This document shows, piece after piece, positions 26,578-35,943 of a stretch of 52,905 bases of DNA. A model generated the notes under the pieces. That model was given only the letters and a program-made list of their open reading frames with translations, was not told the origin of the DNA and ran no database searches. A program made the position numbers and the translations under genes. Numbering within the stretch: position 1 is the first letter of the stretch; every line of letters starts with the position of its first letter. The DNA is from an uncultured bacterium (GTDB taxonomy: Bacteria > Verrucomicrobiota > Lentisphaeria > Victivallales > UBA1829): positions 1-52,905 of the forward strand of contig CADCMR010000019.1 of the NCBI GenBank assembly GCA_902802585.1, in the 5' to 3' direction.

Positions 26578-27681
26578 ATGGATGAAACTCTCCTGAAAAC
26601 CCCGTTGGCAGACGAACACGTCACGCTCGGCGCGCGCATGGTCCCATTCGCCGGCTGGTTTATGCCGGTCCAGTACAAGGACGGCATCCTCGCCGAACAC
26701 AAATACACGCGGGAACACGTCTCACTGTTTGACATCTGCCACATGGGCGAGTTCACCGCCGCCGGACCCGGCGTGGCGGAGGCGCTCGACGCCGCGCTGG
26801 CGCGTTCCGTGGCGGACCAGAAGGACGGCGTCTGTCGCTACAATTTCCTGCTGAACGAGGCAGGCGGCGTGATCGACGACCTGATCGTGTACCGGATGGG
26901 CGCGGAGGAATTCTTCATCGTGGTGAACGCGGCACGGATCGCGGTCGATTTCGCCGAGCTCCGCAAACGCCTTCCCGTGTCCGTGAAACTGGAAAACCTC
27001 TCCGACTCCATGGCGAAGTTCGACCTGCAGGGACCGGATTCCATGGCGGTGCTGACCTCGCTTGGCCTGGACGCCGTCGCCCTGCCGAAGTATTACCACT
27101 GGGGCAAGTTCAAACTCTTCGGACTCGACATGCTCGTCAGCCGCACCGGTTACACCGGCGAGCTCGGGTTCGAGCTGTATTTCGATGCCGCGCACGCGGT
27201 CGACGTGTGGCGGAAACTCCTCGCCTGTCCGGGTGTGAAGCCCGCCGGGCTCGGCGCGCGCGACACGCTCCGCCTCGAAATGGGCTATCCCCTGTACGGC
27301 GACGAGATGGACGAGACGACCACACCGGTCGAAGCCGGATTCGGCGCGATGCTGAAGCTTGATAAGTCCGACCGCAAATTCATCGGTTCCGACGCGCTCC
27401 GTTCCGTGCCGCCGAAAAAGCATCTGCGCGGACTCGTGCTGGACGGCCGCCGCGCCGCCCATACCGGGACGCCGGTCCTGCTCAACGGCGCGCAGGTCGG
27501 CACGATCACGTCCGGCACGTTCGCGCCCTCGCTCGGGTGCGCCGTGGCGATGGCATATTTCGACGCCTCGGCGGAGCTCCCCGCGGACGCGGAGTTCGAG
27601 GTGGAATTGCACCGCGCCGTCGTGAAGGCGAAGCTCGCGCCGCTGCCGTTCTGGACGCACGGAACCGCCAACCCGAAATAA
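26578..27681 (+). CDS. gcvT: Glycine cleavage system T protein (aminomethyltransferase)
   Basis: 367 aa. It transfers the aminomethyl carbon from lipoyl-GcvH to tetrahydrofolate, releasing ammonia. MVPFAGWFMPVQYKDGILAE and HKYTREHVSLFDICHMGEF are the N-terminal hallmarks. GYTGELGFELYF and GLGARDTLRLEMGYPLYGDE mark the folate-binding core. The open frame starts 16 codons earlier, but ATG at 26578 follows AAAGG and matches the family start. It is first of gcvT-gcvH-gcvPA-gcvPB. No lipoamide dehydrogenase or lipoylation gene is in the window. Confidence 0.96.
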   Translation: MDETLLKTPLADEHVTLGARMVPFAGWFMPVQYKDGILAEHKYTREHVSLFDICHMGEFTAAGPGVAEALDAALARSVADQKDGVCRYNFLLNEAGGVIDDLIVYRMGAEEFFIVVNAARIAVDFAELRKRLPVSVKLENLSDSMAKFDLQGPDSMAVLTSLGLDAVALPKYYHWGKFKLFGLDMLVSRTGYTGELGFELYFDAAHAVDVWRKLLACPGVKPAGLGARDTLRLEMGYPLYGDEMDETTTPVEAGFGAMLKLDKSDRKFIGSDALRSVPPKKHLRGLVLDGRRAAHTGTPVLLNGAQVGTITSGTFAPSLGCAVAMAYFDASAELPADAEFEVELHRAVVKAKLAPLPFWTHGTANPK

Positions 27682-27745
27682 TAACCTTTCCCGTTCATAC
27701 AAATAACCTGTTTACAACCATACAACCCATTTTCAGGAGAAAACC

Positions 27746-28114
27746 ATGGCGAAATACTACGCTGAAACGCACGAATGGATCGAACTCGACGGAACCACTG
27801 CCAAGCTCGGCATCTCCAAATACGCCGCAGATTCCCTCGGCGACATCACCTATGTCGAAATCCCGGCGCCCGGCAAAGCCGTCTCGGCGGGCGAAGTCCT
27901 CTGCACGGTCGAGTCCGTGAAAGCCGTCTCCGACGTCTACGCGCCCGTCGCGGGCACCGTTGGCGAAGGCAACGCCGAACTCGAAGCCGATCCCGCCGCG
28001 CTCAACGCCGATCCGGAAAACACCTGGATCTGCAAGCTCGAAGGCGTGGACGCGTCCGGTCTCGGCGGCCTGATGGACGCCGACGCCTACGCCAAGTTTG
28101 TCGAATCCCTCTGA
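27746..28114 (+). CDS. gcvH: Glycine cleavage system H protein
   Basis: 122 aa, the lipoyl carrier that shuttles the aminomethyl group between P, T and L proteins. MAKYYAETHEWIEL opens the domain, and the lipoylated Lys is K59 in VESVKAVSDVYAP. The length and Gly/Asp turns are standard. It lies 64 nt after gcvT, with AGGAG 7 nt before the start. Confidence 0.97.
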   Translation: MAKYYAETHEWIELDGTTAKLGISKYAADSLGDITYVEIPAPGKAVSAGEVLCTVESVKAVSDVYAPVAGTVGEGNAELEADPAALNADPENTWICKLEGVDASGLGGLMDADAYAKFVESL

Positions 28115-28153
28115 TCCGCTCTTTTCCTGTTCAACAGCAGAAAGGCGACAACT

Positions 28154-29491
28154 ATGCCTTACATCCCGAATACCGACGCCGACCGGGCCGAAATGCTCGC
28201 CGCGGCGGGATTTGCGTCCGTCGAGGAAATGTGGGAGAAGGCGGGGGTGAAGTTCCCCGCGCCCTCGCTCGACGGCATCCCCGAAGGCAAATCCGAGTTC
28301 GAGGTCATGTCGTATCTTTCCGGCCTCGCCGAAAAGAACGCCACGCACCTGATCAATTTCGTGGGCGGCGGCTACTACGACCACATCATCCCGGCGGCCG
28401 CCGACGCCATCGCCGCGCGCGGCGAGTTCTACACCGCCTACACCCCGTACCAGCCGGAAGCCTCCCAGGGCACGCTCCAGGCGATCTACGAATACCAGAC
28501 CGCAATCTGCCGCCTGACCGGCATGGAAGTCTCCAACGCCAGCCTCTACGACGGCGGCACCGCCCTTTTCGAGGCGATGATGATGGCGGCGCACATCACC
28601 GGACGCCGCCAGATCGTGATCTCCGCCGCCGTCTCCCCCATCTTCCGCCGCATGATCGAATGCTACTGCCGGAACCTGGACCTGGAGCGCATCGAAATCC
28701 CGGACGGACGCGGCACGGATTCCAACCTGGACGCCGTGACCGCCGCGGTCACCGACCGCACCGCGTGCGTGATCGTGCAGTATCCGAACTTCTTCGGCGA
28801 GGTCGAGGACCTGTCCGGAATCGCCGCCGCCGCGCAGGCGAAAGGCGCGCTCGCGGTCTGCTCGACGTACCCCGTGGCGCTCGGCTGCCTGAAGACGCCC
28901 GGCGAGATGGGATTCGACATCGTGACCGGCGAGGGTCAGAGCCTCGGCATTCCGCTGAGCTTCGGCGGTCCGTACCTCGGGTTCATGGCGGTCAAGTCCA
29001 AATACATGCGCAAGATGCCCGGTCGCGTGGTCGGCCGAACCGTGGACCTGAACGGAAAGACCGGCTACGTGCTGACGCTCCAGACCCGCGAGCAGCACAT
29101 CCGCCGCGAACACGCCACCAGCAACATCTGCTCTAATGAGAGCCTGTGCGCGCTGAACGCCCTGATCTACCTCTCCCTCTGCGGAAAGAACGGATTCCGG
29201 CAGGTCGGCGAGCTCTGCATGTCGAAGGCGGTATACGCCCGCGAACAGCTCCTCGCGATCGACGGCGTGTCCGCGGTCGGATCCGGCGCGTTCTTCAACG
29301 AATTCGTGATTGAGACTCCGCTCGACTGCGCGGAACTGGTCGGAAAGCTCATCGACAAGGGCTTCGCCGCCGGATTCCCGCTCGGACGTTATTACCCCGA
29401 ACGCAAGAACCAGATCCTCGTGGCCGTGACCGAGAAGCGCACCCGCGAGGAGATCAAGGCGCTCGCAAACGCGATGGAGGCGCTGATATGA
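28154..29491 (+). CDS. gcvPA: Glycine dehydrogenase (decarboxylating) subunit 1
   Basis: 445 aa. It is the N-terminal half of the two-subunit P protein, which decarboxylates glycine with PLP. The start MPYIPNTDADRAEMLAA and IPEGKSEFEV are typical. FVGGGYYDHIIPAAADAIAA, the segment YTAYTPYQPEASQGTLQAI and ASLYDGGTALFEAMMMA are the strongest signatures. It overlaps gcvPB by 4 nt (ATGA). Bacteria and archaea often split P this way; there is no sign of a broken single gene. Confidence 0.96.
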   Translation: MPYIPNTDADRAEMLAAAGFASVEEMWEKAGVKFPAPSLDGIPEGKSEFEVMSYLSGLAEKNATHLINFVGGGYYDHIIPAAADAIAARGEFYTAYTPYQPEASQGTLQAIYEYQTAICRLTGMEVSNASLYDGGTALFEAMMMAAHITGRRQIVISAAVSPIFRRMIECYCRNLDLERIEIPDGRGTDSNLDAVTAAVTDRTACVIVQYPNFFGEVEDLSGIAAAAQAKGALAVCSTYPVALGCLKTPGEMGFDIVTGEGQSLGIPLSFGGPYLGFMAVKSKYMRKMPGRVVGRTVDLNGKTGYVLTLQTREQHIRREHATSNICSNESLCALNALIYLSLCGKNGFRQVGELCMSKAVYAREQLLAIDGVSAVGSGAFFNEFVIETPLDCAELVGKLIDKGFAAGFPLGRYYPERKNQILVAVTEKRTREEIKALANAMEALI

Positions 29492-30945
29492 AACTGATCT
29501 ATGAAACCGGCCGCGCCGGCCGTACCGGCGTCGTCCTCCCGAAGTGCGACGTCCCCGCCGCGTCCGCGGTCCCCGCCGCCCTCCGCCGCGCAGAACCCGC
29601 GGCCCTGCCCGAAGCCTCCGAACTTGAGGTCGTGCGCCATTTCACCGAACTCAGCCGGATGAACATGAGCGTGGACACCAATTTCTACCCGCTCGGGTCC
29701 TGCACCATGAAATACAATCCGAAGTTCCATGAGAAAGTGGTGCGCCTCGCTGGATTCGCCGACCTGCATCCGCTTCTGCCCCAGCTCCGCCGCGGCGGCG
29801 TGCTGGTCCAGGGCGCGCTGATCGTGCTCCACGAGACCGAGCGCATGCTCGCCGAACTCCTCGGATTCTCCCAGATGACCATGCAGCCTATGGCGGGCGC
29901 CCACGGCGAACTCACCGGCTGCATGCTGATCGCCGCCTACCATCGCGCCCGCCGCGATACCGCCCGCAAGTACATGCTGATCCCGGACGCCGCGCACGGC
30001 ACGAATCCCGCGAGCGCCACCGTGGCGGGGTTCACGACAAAAGTCGTGCCCAGCGATGCGGACGGCAACGTGGACCTGGATGCGCTGAAGTCGATGCTGT
30101 CGCCCGAAGTGGCGGGCATCATGCTGACCTGCCCGAACACGCTCGGTCTCTTCGATCCGAACGTCTCCGAGATCTGCAGGCTCGTGCACCAGGCGGGCGG
30201 CCTCTGCTATTGCGACGGCGCGAACTTCAACGCCATCGTCGGCCGTGTCCGCCCCGGCGACATCGGGTTCGACGTGATGCACGTGAACCTGCACAAGACA
30301 TTCTCCACGCCCCATGGCGGCGGCGGACCCGGCTCCGGTCCGGTCGGCGTCTCCATCAGCCTCGTGCCGTACCTGCCCACGTCCCGCGTGATCCGGCGTT
30401 CTGACGGCATCTGCTGCCTGGAGTACAACTACCCGGAATCCATCGGCTACATCGCTCCGTTCTACGGTAACTTCGGCGTGATCCTGCGCGCCTACGCCTA
30501 TCTGCTCACGCTCGGACGCGAAGGCCTCAGACGCGTCAGCGAAAACGCCGTGATCAACGCCAACTACGTGGCTTCGCAGCTCGAAGCGTTCTACGACCGC
30601 AAGTACAAGCGCCCCTGCATGCACGAATGCGTCCTCTCCGGCAAACGCCAGCTCGACGCGAACAGCGTCCACACGCTCGACATCGCGAAGGGGCTGATCG
30701 ACCGCGGATTCCATCCGCCTACGATCTACTTCCCGCTCATCGTCCCGGAGGCGATCATGATCGAGCCGACCGAGACCGAGTCCAAGGAAGTGCTCGACGC
30801 GTTCATTGAGGCGATGAAGGACATCGCGCGTGCTGCCGAAAACGACCCGGAATCCCTGCATGCCGCGCCCGTCACCACCCCGGTGCGCCGTCTCGACGAG
30901 ACGCTCGCCGCGCGCAAGCCGGACCTGAAGTATACAGGTGTGTAA
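29488..30945 (+). CDS. gcvPB: Glycine dehydrogenase (decarboxylating) subunit 2
   Basis: 485 aa, the PLP-binding half of the P protein. The PLP Lys is K270 in DVMHVNLHKTFSTPHGGGGP. NFYPLGSCTMKYNPK and PDAAHGTNPASATVAGF are characteristic. It is last of the gcv operon, followed by the terminator at 30998-31033. Confidence 0.96.
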   Translation: MKLIYETGRAGRTGVVLPKCDVPAASAVPAALRRAEPAALPEASELEVVRHFTELSRMNMSVDTNFYPLGSCTMKYNPKFHEKVVRLAGFADLHPLLPQLRRGGVLVQGALIVLHETERMLAELLGFSQMTMQPMAGAHGELTGCMLIAAYHRARRDTARKYMLIPDAAHGTNPASATVAGFTTKVVPSDADGNVDLDALKSMLSPEVAGIMLTCPNTLGLFDPNVSEICRLVHQAGGLCYCDGANFNAIVGRVRPGDIGFDVMHVNLHKTFSTPHGGGGPGSGPVGVSISLVPYLPTSRVIRRSDGICCLEYNYPESIGYIAPFYGNFGVILRAYAYLLTLGREGLRRVSENAVINANYVASQLEAFYDRKYKRPCMHECVLSGKRQLDANSVHTLDIAKGLIDRGFHPPTIYFPLIVPEAIMIEPTETESKEVLDAFIEAMKDIARAAENDPESLHAAPVTTPVRRLDETLAARKPDLKYTGV

Positions 30946-30978
30946 TTCTCTGTGCGCGAGCGAAAGCCGCGCACTGCT

Positions 30979-30999
30979 CGACACTGCTTGCAGTGTGCC
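30979..30999 (-). repeat. Second copy of the hairpin repeat core
   Basis: In reverse complement this reads ggcacactgcaagcagtg over its first 18 nt, against ggcacacggcaagcagtg at 5338-5355. It forms a perfect acactgc-tt-gcagtgt palindrome. It sits between gcvPB and the operon terminator. Confidence 0.5.
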
Positions 31000-31033
31000 C
31001 TCGCCGTTTTCCCGGACGGCGGGGGATTTTTTT
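30998..31033 (+). terminator. Intrinsic terminator of the gcv operon
   Basis: A 10-bp stem, ccctcgccgt/acggcggggg with one G-T pair, and an 8-nt loop are followed by attttttt. Confidence 0.8.
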
Positions 31034-31065
31034 GATAAAAAACGGGGAGAACTTGCGGAAATGAG

Positions 31066-31094
31066 TTGAAAAACGGGGGAAAGCATGGTATTGT
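31066..31094 (+). promoter_or_regulatory. Promoter of metY-dtd-dxr-rseP-ispG
   Basis: TTGAAA (31066-31071), 17-nt spacer, TATTGT (31089-31094). The leader is only about 45 nt, too short for a SAM riboswitch. Confidence 0.7.
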
Positions 31095-31146
31095 ATGGGA
31101 TGTTGTTTTTAGATTAACGTATATTCTGCAAAACAAGGAGCGCACC

Positions 31147-32424
31147 ATGAATTCCAAGAACTGGAAACCCGAAACCCAGGCCGTCCATTGCGGCTGGACC
31201 CCGAAGAACGGCGAACCCTGCCAGCTTCCGATCTTCCACAGCACGGCATACAAATACAGCGACGCGCAGAGCGTCGCCGACCTTTTCGACCTGAAGGCGG
31301 ACGGATTCTTCTATTCGCGCCTCGCGAACCCGACCGTGGCGGCGTTCGAGACGAAGATCGCCGAGATGGAAGGCGGCGTGGCTGCCGTGGGCGTGACCGC
31401 GGGCCAGACCGCGAATATGCTCGCGATCATGAACGTCTGCCCCTGCGGCGGGCATGTCCTCGCCAGCGCCGCCCTCTACGGCGGCACCGTGACGCTCTTC
31501 ACCATGACGCTGAAGCGCATGGGCGTGGAGGTGACCATGGTCCCACACGACGCCACCGCGGACGAGATCGTGGCGGCGGCGCGCCCGAACACCCGCGCGC
31601 TCTTCGCCGAGACTCTGACGAACCCGAGCGTGTGCGTGCTGAATTTCGAGGCGTACTCCGAAGCGGCGAAACGCCTCGGCGTGCCCCTGATCGTCGACAA
31701 CACGTTCGCCACTCCCTACCTGTGTCGCCCGTTCGATTTCGGCGCGGACATCGTGACGCACTCCGCCACGAAGTACCTCGACGGCCACCAGACGAGCATC
31801 GGCGGCGTGATCGTGGAGAAGGGCGACTTCGACTGGAAGAACGGCAACTTCCCCGAATTCACCGAGCCGGACGTGAGCTACCACGGTCTGATCTATACGA
31901 AGGACTTCCCCGCCGCGCCGTTCTCCACCAAGCTCCGTGTGCAGTGGGTCCGCGACACCGGTGCGATCCTGCCGCCCATGAACGCCTTCCTCATCAGCCT
32001 CGGTATGCAGACGCTCGCGCTCCGCATGGACCGCCACAGCTCGAACGCGCTCGAAATGGCGAAGTTCCTGAAGGCGCACCCGAAGGTCGCGTGGGTCAAC
32101 TACCCCGGTCTCGAGGACAGCCCCGAGCATGAACGCTGCAAGAAGTACCTGCGCGCCGCCAGCGGCGTGCTCTGCTTCGGCGCGGTCGGCGGCAAGGAGG
32201 CCAGCGTGCGCGCGATTGACTCCCTCAAGCTCGCGTCCATCGTGGTCCATGTGGCGGATGTCCGCACCATGGTGCTGCATCCCGCCAGCATGACCCACCG
32301 CCAGCTCTCCGACGAACAGCTCGCGGCGGCGGGTGTGCCCCCGGACCTCATCCGCCTGTCCGTCGGCATCGAGAACATCGACGACATCAAGGCGGATTTC
32401 GAGCAGGCGCTGGCGAAGATCTGA
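31147..32424 (+). CDS. metY: O-acetylhomoserine sulfhydrylase
   Basis: 425 aa, the usual MetY length. It is a PLP enzyme that forms homocysteine (or Cys) from O-acetylated homoserine (or serine) and sulfide. PLP Lys lies in HSATKYLDGHQTSIGG. Family motifs ETQAVHCGWTPKNGEPCQLP and FAETLTNPSVCVLNFE are present, and VADVRTMVLHPASMTHRQLS closes the fold. A frame opens 27 codons earlier, but ATG at 31147 has AAGGAG 7-8 nt upstream. Cystathionine gamma-synthase is the main alternative; the long insert around GDFDWKNGNFPEFTEPD favours MetY. Confidence 0.92.
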   Translation: MNSKNWKPETQAVHCGWTPKNGEPCQLPIFHSTAYKYSDAQSVADLFDLKADGFFYSRLANPTVAAFETKIAEMEGGVAAVGVTAGQTANMLAIMNVCPCGGHVLASAALYGGTVTLFTMTLKRMGVEVTMVPHDATADEIVAAARPNTRALFAETLTNPSVCVLNFEAYSEAAKRLGVPLIVDNTFATPYLCRPFDFGADIVTHSATKYLDGHQTSIGGVIVEKGDFDWKNGNFPEFTEPDVSYHGLIYTKDFPAAPFSTKLRVQWVRDTGAILPPMNAFLISLGMQTLALRMDRHSSNALEMAKFLKAHPKVAWVNYPGLEDSPEHERCKKYLRAASGVLCFGAVGGKEASVRAIDSLKLASIVVHVADVRTMVLHPASMTHRQLSDEQLAAAGVPPDLIRLSVGIENIDDIKADFEQALAKI

Positions 32425-32457
32425 ACTTAAACGGAACAGGATAACCGGAAACGACGC

Positions 32458-32946
32458 ATGAGAGTGCTGCTTCAGCGTGTGCGCAGGGCGTCCGTGGCCG
32501 TGGCGGGCGAGACCGTCGGCGAGATCGGGCACGGCGTGCTGCTCTTCGTGGGTGTCACGCACGGCGACGCGCGCGCCGACGCCGACTGGCTCGCGAAAAA
32601 GGCCGCCGGACTTCGCATCTTCGAGGACGACGCCGGAAAGATGAACAAGTCCCTGCTTGACATCGGCGGGGACGCGCTTGTGGTGTCGCAGTTCACGCTT
32701 TACGCCGACTGCCGCAAGGGACGCCGCCCCGGATTCGACCTGGCGGGTGATCCGGCGGCTGCCAACGAACTTTACGAGTATTTCGCGGAACGCCTGAAAG
32801 CCGAGGGCGTCGGGCAGGTGGCGACCGGACGGTTCGGCGCGGACATGCTCGTCTCGCTCGAAAACGACGGTCCAGCGACGTTCCTGCTGTCCCATCCGTG
32901 GGAATACTCCGTGACGTCGAATCCGAACGGGGAGGGCGACGAATGA
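32458..32946 (+). CDS. dtd: D-aminoacyl-tRNA deacylase
   Basis: 162 aa. It hydrolyses D-amino acids from mischarged tRNA. VVSQFTLYADCRKGRRPGF and the second motif NDGPATFLLSHP are diagnostic; the catalytic Thr is kept, though the usual Val/Met of GPVT is Ala here. It lies 33 nt after metY and overlaps dxr by 4 nt. Confidence 0.94.
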   Translation: MRVLLQRVRRASVAVAGETVGEIGHGVLLFVGVTHGDARADADWLAKKAAGLRIFEDDAGKMNKSLLDIGGDALVVSQFTLYADCRKGRRPGFDLAGDPAAANELYEYFAERLKAEGVGQVATGRFGADMLVSLENDGPATFLLSHPWEYSVTSNPNGEGDE

Positions 32947-34106
32947 GCTTCTGCAACCTTGCCTTGCTCGGATCCACCGGGTCCATCGGAAAAAGCGCCC
33001 TCGCGGTCGCACGCGCCCTGCCGGACCGCATCCACGTCTCCCTGCTCGCCGCCGGGCGGAACTGGGAGCTTCTGGCGGAACAGGCGCGCGAGTTCCATCC
33101 CGGCTGCGTCTGCTTGGAAGACGCAGCACACCTCGACGATCTTCGTGCGGCGGTCCCCGCCGGATGCAAGGTCATTTCCGGGCGTGAAGCCCTCTGCGAA
33201 GCGGTCGCCGCGCCGGAGATCACGACTGTGCTGTGCGCCATCGTGGGCACGGGCGGTCTTTTCCCGACTCTTTCGGCAATCCGCGCGCGCAAGACGATCG
33301 CGCTCGCCAGCAAGGAGGTCATGGTCATGGCGGGCCGCCTGGTTACGGACGAGGCGAAGAAATTCAGCGCCCGCATCCTGCCCGTGGACAGCGAACACAG
33401 CGCACTTTTCCAGTGCCTCGAGGGGCGCCGTCCGTCCGAGGTCGCGCATCTCATTTTGACCGCCAGCGGCGGACCGTTCCGCAGGACGCCCGTGTCCGAG
33501 ATGGACCAGATGACGTGGGAACAGGCGCTGGCGCATCCGACGTGGTCGATGGGACCGAAAGTGACCGTCGACTCCGCGTCGCTGATGAACAAGGCGCTGG
33601 AGATGATCGAGGCGCGGTGGCTCTTCGACGTGGAGGGACCGCGCATCGAGGTGCTGGTCCATCCGCAGAGCATCGTGCATTCGCTCGTCCGGTTCCGCGA
33701 CGGCGCGCTGTTGGCGCAGATGAGCCAGCCGGATATGCGGTTTCCCATCCAGTACGCGCTGACCTGGCCGGAGCATATCGCGTCGAACCTGCCCGCGCTC
33801 GACCTGGCGGAGATCGCGACGCTCACGTTCGAGCGCCCCGACGAAACGCGGTTCCCGTCGCTCGGATTCGCACGCGCCGCGCTCGAAGCGGGCGGCGCGC
33901 TGCCCGCGATCCTGAATGCGGCGAATGAAATAGCTTTTGAACGGTTCCGCGCAGGGACCATTCGTTTTACGGACATCTGGAGAATCGTGGAGCGGACCAT
34001 GGACGCGCTGGGACGGTGCGGCGACGGGACGCTGGACGAGGTCCTGGAGGCGGATGCCCGGGCGCGCGACTATGCCCGCAGGATCGTCCTGCCGGGTTCA
34101 AAATGA
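32943..34106 (+). CDS. dxr: 1-deoxy-D-xylulose 5-phosphate reductoisomerase
   Basis: 387 aa. It makes 2-C-methylerythritol 4-phosphate, the first committed step of the MEP isoprenoid pathway. The NADPH loop is LLGSTGSIGKSAL (about residues 7-19). Metal and substrate motifs are SKEVMVMAG, then PVDSEHSALFQCLEG and TASGGPFR. KVTVDSASLMNKALEMIEA is also conserved. The ATG overlaps the dtd stop (ATGA), so I took 32943 instead of the earlier in-frame Met. The ispG gene two positions downstream belongs to the same pathway. Confidence 0.97.
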   Translation: MSFCNLALLGSTGSIGKSALAVARALPDRIHVSLLAAGRNWELLAEQAREFHPGCVCLEDAAHLDDLRAAVPAGCKVISGREALCEAVAAPEITTVLCAIVGTGGLFPTLSAIRARKTIALASKEVMVMAGRLVTDEAKKFSARILPVDSEHSALFQCLEGRRPSEVAHLILTASGGPFRRTPVSEMDQMTWEQALAHPTWSMGPKVTVDSASLMNKALEMIEARWLFDVEGPRIEVLVHPQSIVHSLVRFRDGALLAQMSQPDMRFPIQYALTWPEHIASNLPALDLAEIATLTFERPDETRFPSLGFARAALEAGGALPAILNAANEIAFERFRAGTIRFTDIWRIVERTMDALGRCGDGTLDEVLEADARARDYARRIVLPGSK

Positions 34107-34140
34107 AATGAATTGAAATTGAAAAGGAGATTCTGAAGAT

Positions 34141-35943
34141 ATGGAAACACTGATCCTGATCGCGTCGGTCGTGCTGATGGTGATCTTCTTCGGACTGTGC
34201 ATCATTGTGCACGAGTTCGGGCATTTTATCGTCGCGCGGTTCTGCGGCCTCCACATTGAGGCGTTCTCGGTCGGATTCAAGAAGATCTGGGGAAAGAAGA
34301 TCGACGGCGTGGAGTATCGCATCGGCTGCATCCCGTGCGGCGGCTACGTGGAGCTTCCGCAGATCGACTCCACCAGCGACGAAGTCACCGACAGCGCGGG
34401 CAATCCGCTGCCGCACGCCGAACCGTGGAAGCGCATCGCGACCGCGTTCGCCGGTCCGTTGTTCAATATCATATTCGGGTTTCTGCTGGGCGTCGTAATC
34501 TGGATGGAGGGCATGCCGCAGCCGGATACGGACCGCTACACGGAGTTCACCGTGCGGACCATCCCGGTGGACTGCCCCGAGTACCGCGCCGGACTGCGCG
34601 AGGGCGACCGCATCGTGAAATTGAACGGGAGCGCATTTGAGCTGAGCTGGAACGATTTCGCGCAGCGGATCATGCTGAACGACGACAACGTGAAGCAGGT
34701 GACGCTGGAGATCGTCCGCGACGGCAAGACATCCGAGATTTCCTACATGCCGGAGCCGAACGACAAGCTCATGCCCGGCGAAAAGGTCATGATGCCGTTC
34801 TTCCAGCCCGAGTTGCACGTCTATGTCTCGCCGTCCGGTGATTCGCCCGCGGAAAAAGCCGGAATCCGGGCGGAGGATCGCGTGACCGCGGTCGACGGCA
34901 AGCCCGTCTACGGCGTCGACGAGCTGATCAACATCATCACGTTCTCGGACGGGAAGACGCTGAATCTGACCGTGGACCGGGGCGGGGAACAGCTTGAGAT
35001 ACCCGTGACGCCTGTCCCGCTCCCCGGGAAGCCGCGTCCGCAGATCGGAATCTATTTCTCGACCGCGAACGACATCTGCGAGGTGGATGCGACCATCCCC
35101 GGACTGCCCGCGGCGAATGTCCTGAAGCCCGGCGATGTGATTACGGCGTTCAACGGCGAATCCCTGAAGGACGACCCCGCGAAGTTCTCCGAGCTTGTCG
35201 CGGAGAAAGGCGTCGAAACCGACGCCAGCGGCGGGCTGCACGGCAAGGAGATTACGCTGGCGGTGAAGCGCGCCGGTTCGCATGAGCCGATGGAAATCAG
35301 AATCACGCCCCGCATCGTCGTCCCGCACGAGATCGGCGTGAGCTTCTATCGCATCGAACATCCGACGCCGTGGAAACAGTTCTGCAACGTCCTGAAAATG
35401 ACGAAGCGCACGCTGAAGAGCCTCGGCCATACGATCCAGAGCAAGGTCGGCCAGGACACCGGCTACACCACGATCGGCGTCCAGCACCTCTCCGGTCCGC
35501 TCGGAATCGGCCGCTACATGATCAAGACGTTCAGCGGCTCCTTCATGCAGGGGCTGTACCTGGTCGTGATGATCAGCTTCTCGCTCGGACTCTTCAACCT
35601 GCTGCCGATCCCCGTGCTGGACGGCGGACACATCATGATCGCGCTGATCGAAATGGCGATCCGGCGTCCGGTCCCGACGAAGCTGGTCCAGCCGGTCACG
35701 TATTTCTTCATGGTCGTCCTGATCGGGTTCATGGCGGTCGTATCGTTCTTCGACGTGAAGAAGATGCTTCCGCCGCGCTGGTCGGACGCGCTGGAGATCA
35801 GGATACACCGTGCAACGGGCGAACTGGAGGGCGATACGGCGGAATCCGCGCCGGCGGAAACATCCGCGGAAGCGGAGGTTAAGCCTGAAAAAACGGAAAC
35901 CCAGGCACAGCAGGAGGCGACCGGTGAAACGGCGGGTGAGTAA
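34141..35943 (+). CDS. rseP: Site-2 protease RseP, extended form
   Basis: 600 aa, longer than the usual 430-450. It is an intramembrane zinc protease for regulated proteolysis (for example anti-sigma factor cleavage). Zinc ligands are in IIVHEFGHFIVARFCG near residue 20 and in NLLPIPVLDGGHIMIALIE near residue 490. Between them are PDZ-like units, seen in PEYRAGLREGDRIVKLNGSA and AEKAGIRAEDRVTAVDGKPV, with a probable third around AANVLKPGDVITAFNGES. The last 50 residues are an Ala/Glu/Pro/Thr-rich tail. The start has AAGGAG 11-12 nt upstream. The dxr-rseP-ispG neighbourhood is common. Confidence 0.95.
   Translation: METLILIASVVLMVIFFGLCIIVHEFGHFIVARFCGLHIEAFSVGFKKIWGKKIDGVEYRIGCIPCGGYVELPQIDSTSDEVTDSAGNPLPHAEPWKRIATAFAGPLFNIIFGFLLGVVIWMEGMPQPDTDRYTEFTVRTIPVDCPEYRAGLREGDRIVKLNGSAFELSWNDFAQRIMLNDDNVKQVTLEIVRDGKTSEISYMPEPNDKLMPGEKVMMPFFQPELHVYVSPSGDSPAEKAGIRAEDRVTAVDGKPVYGVDELINIITFSDGKTLNLTVDRGGEQLEIPVTPVPLPGKPRPQIGIYFSTANDICEVDATIPGLPAANVLKPGDVITAFNGESLKDDPAKFSELVAEKGVETDASGGLHGKEITLAVKRAGSHEPMEIRITPRIVVPHEIGVSFYRIEHPTPWKQFCNVLKMTKRTLKSLGHTIQSKVGQDTGYTTIGVQHLSGPLGIGRYMIKTFSGSFMQGLYLVVMISFSLGLFNLLPIPVLDGGHIMIALIEMAIRRPVPTKLVQPVTYFFMVVLIGFMAVVSFFDVKKMLPPRWSDALEIRIHRATGELEGDTAESAPAETSAEAEVKPEKTETQAQQEATGETAGE

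Noticed and set aside
28154..30945. Frameshifted single gcvP gene
   Set aside because: The two halves correspond to the known GcvPA and GcvPB subunits with an ATGA overlap, so this is the normal two-subunit form.
31095..31146. SAM riboswitch before metY
   Set aside because: The leader between promoter and start is about 45 nt, too short, and shows no multi-stem fold.
31114..33129. 671-codon minus-strand frame
   Set aside because: Antisense to metY and dtd, both with clear motifs. His/Arg/Val-rich shadow translation.
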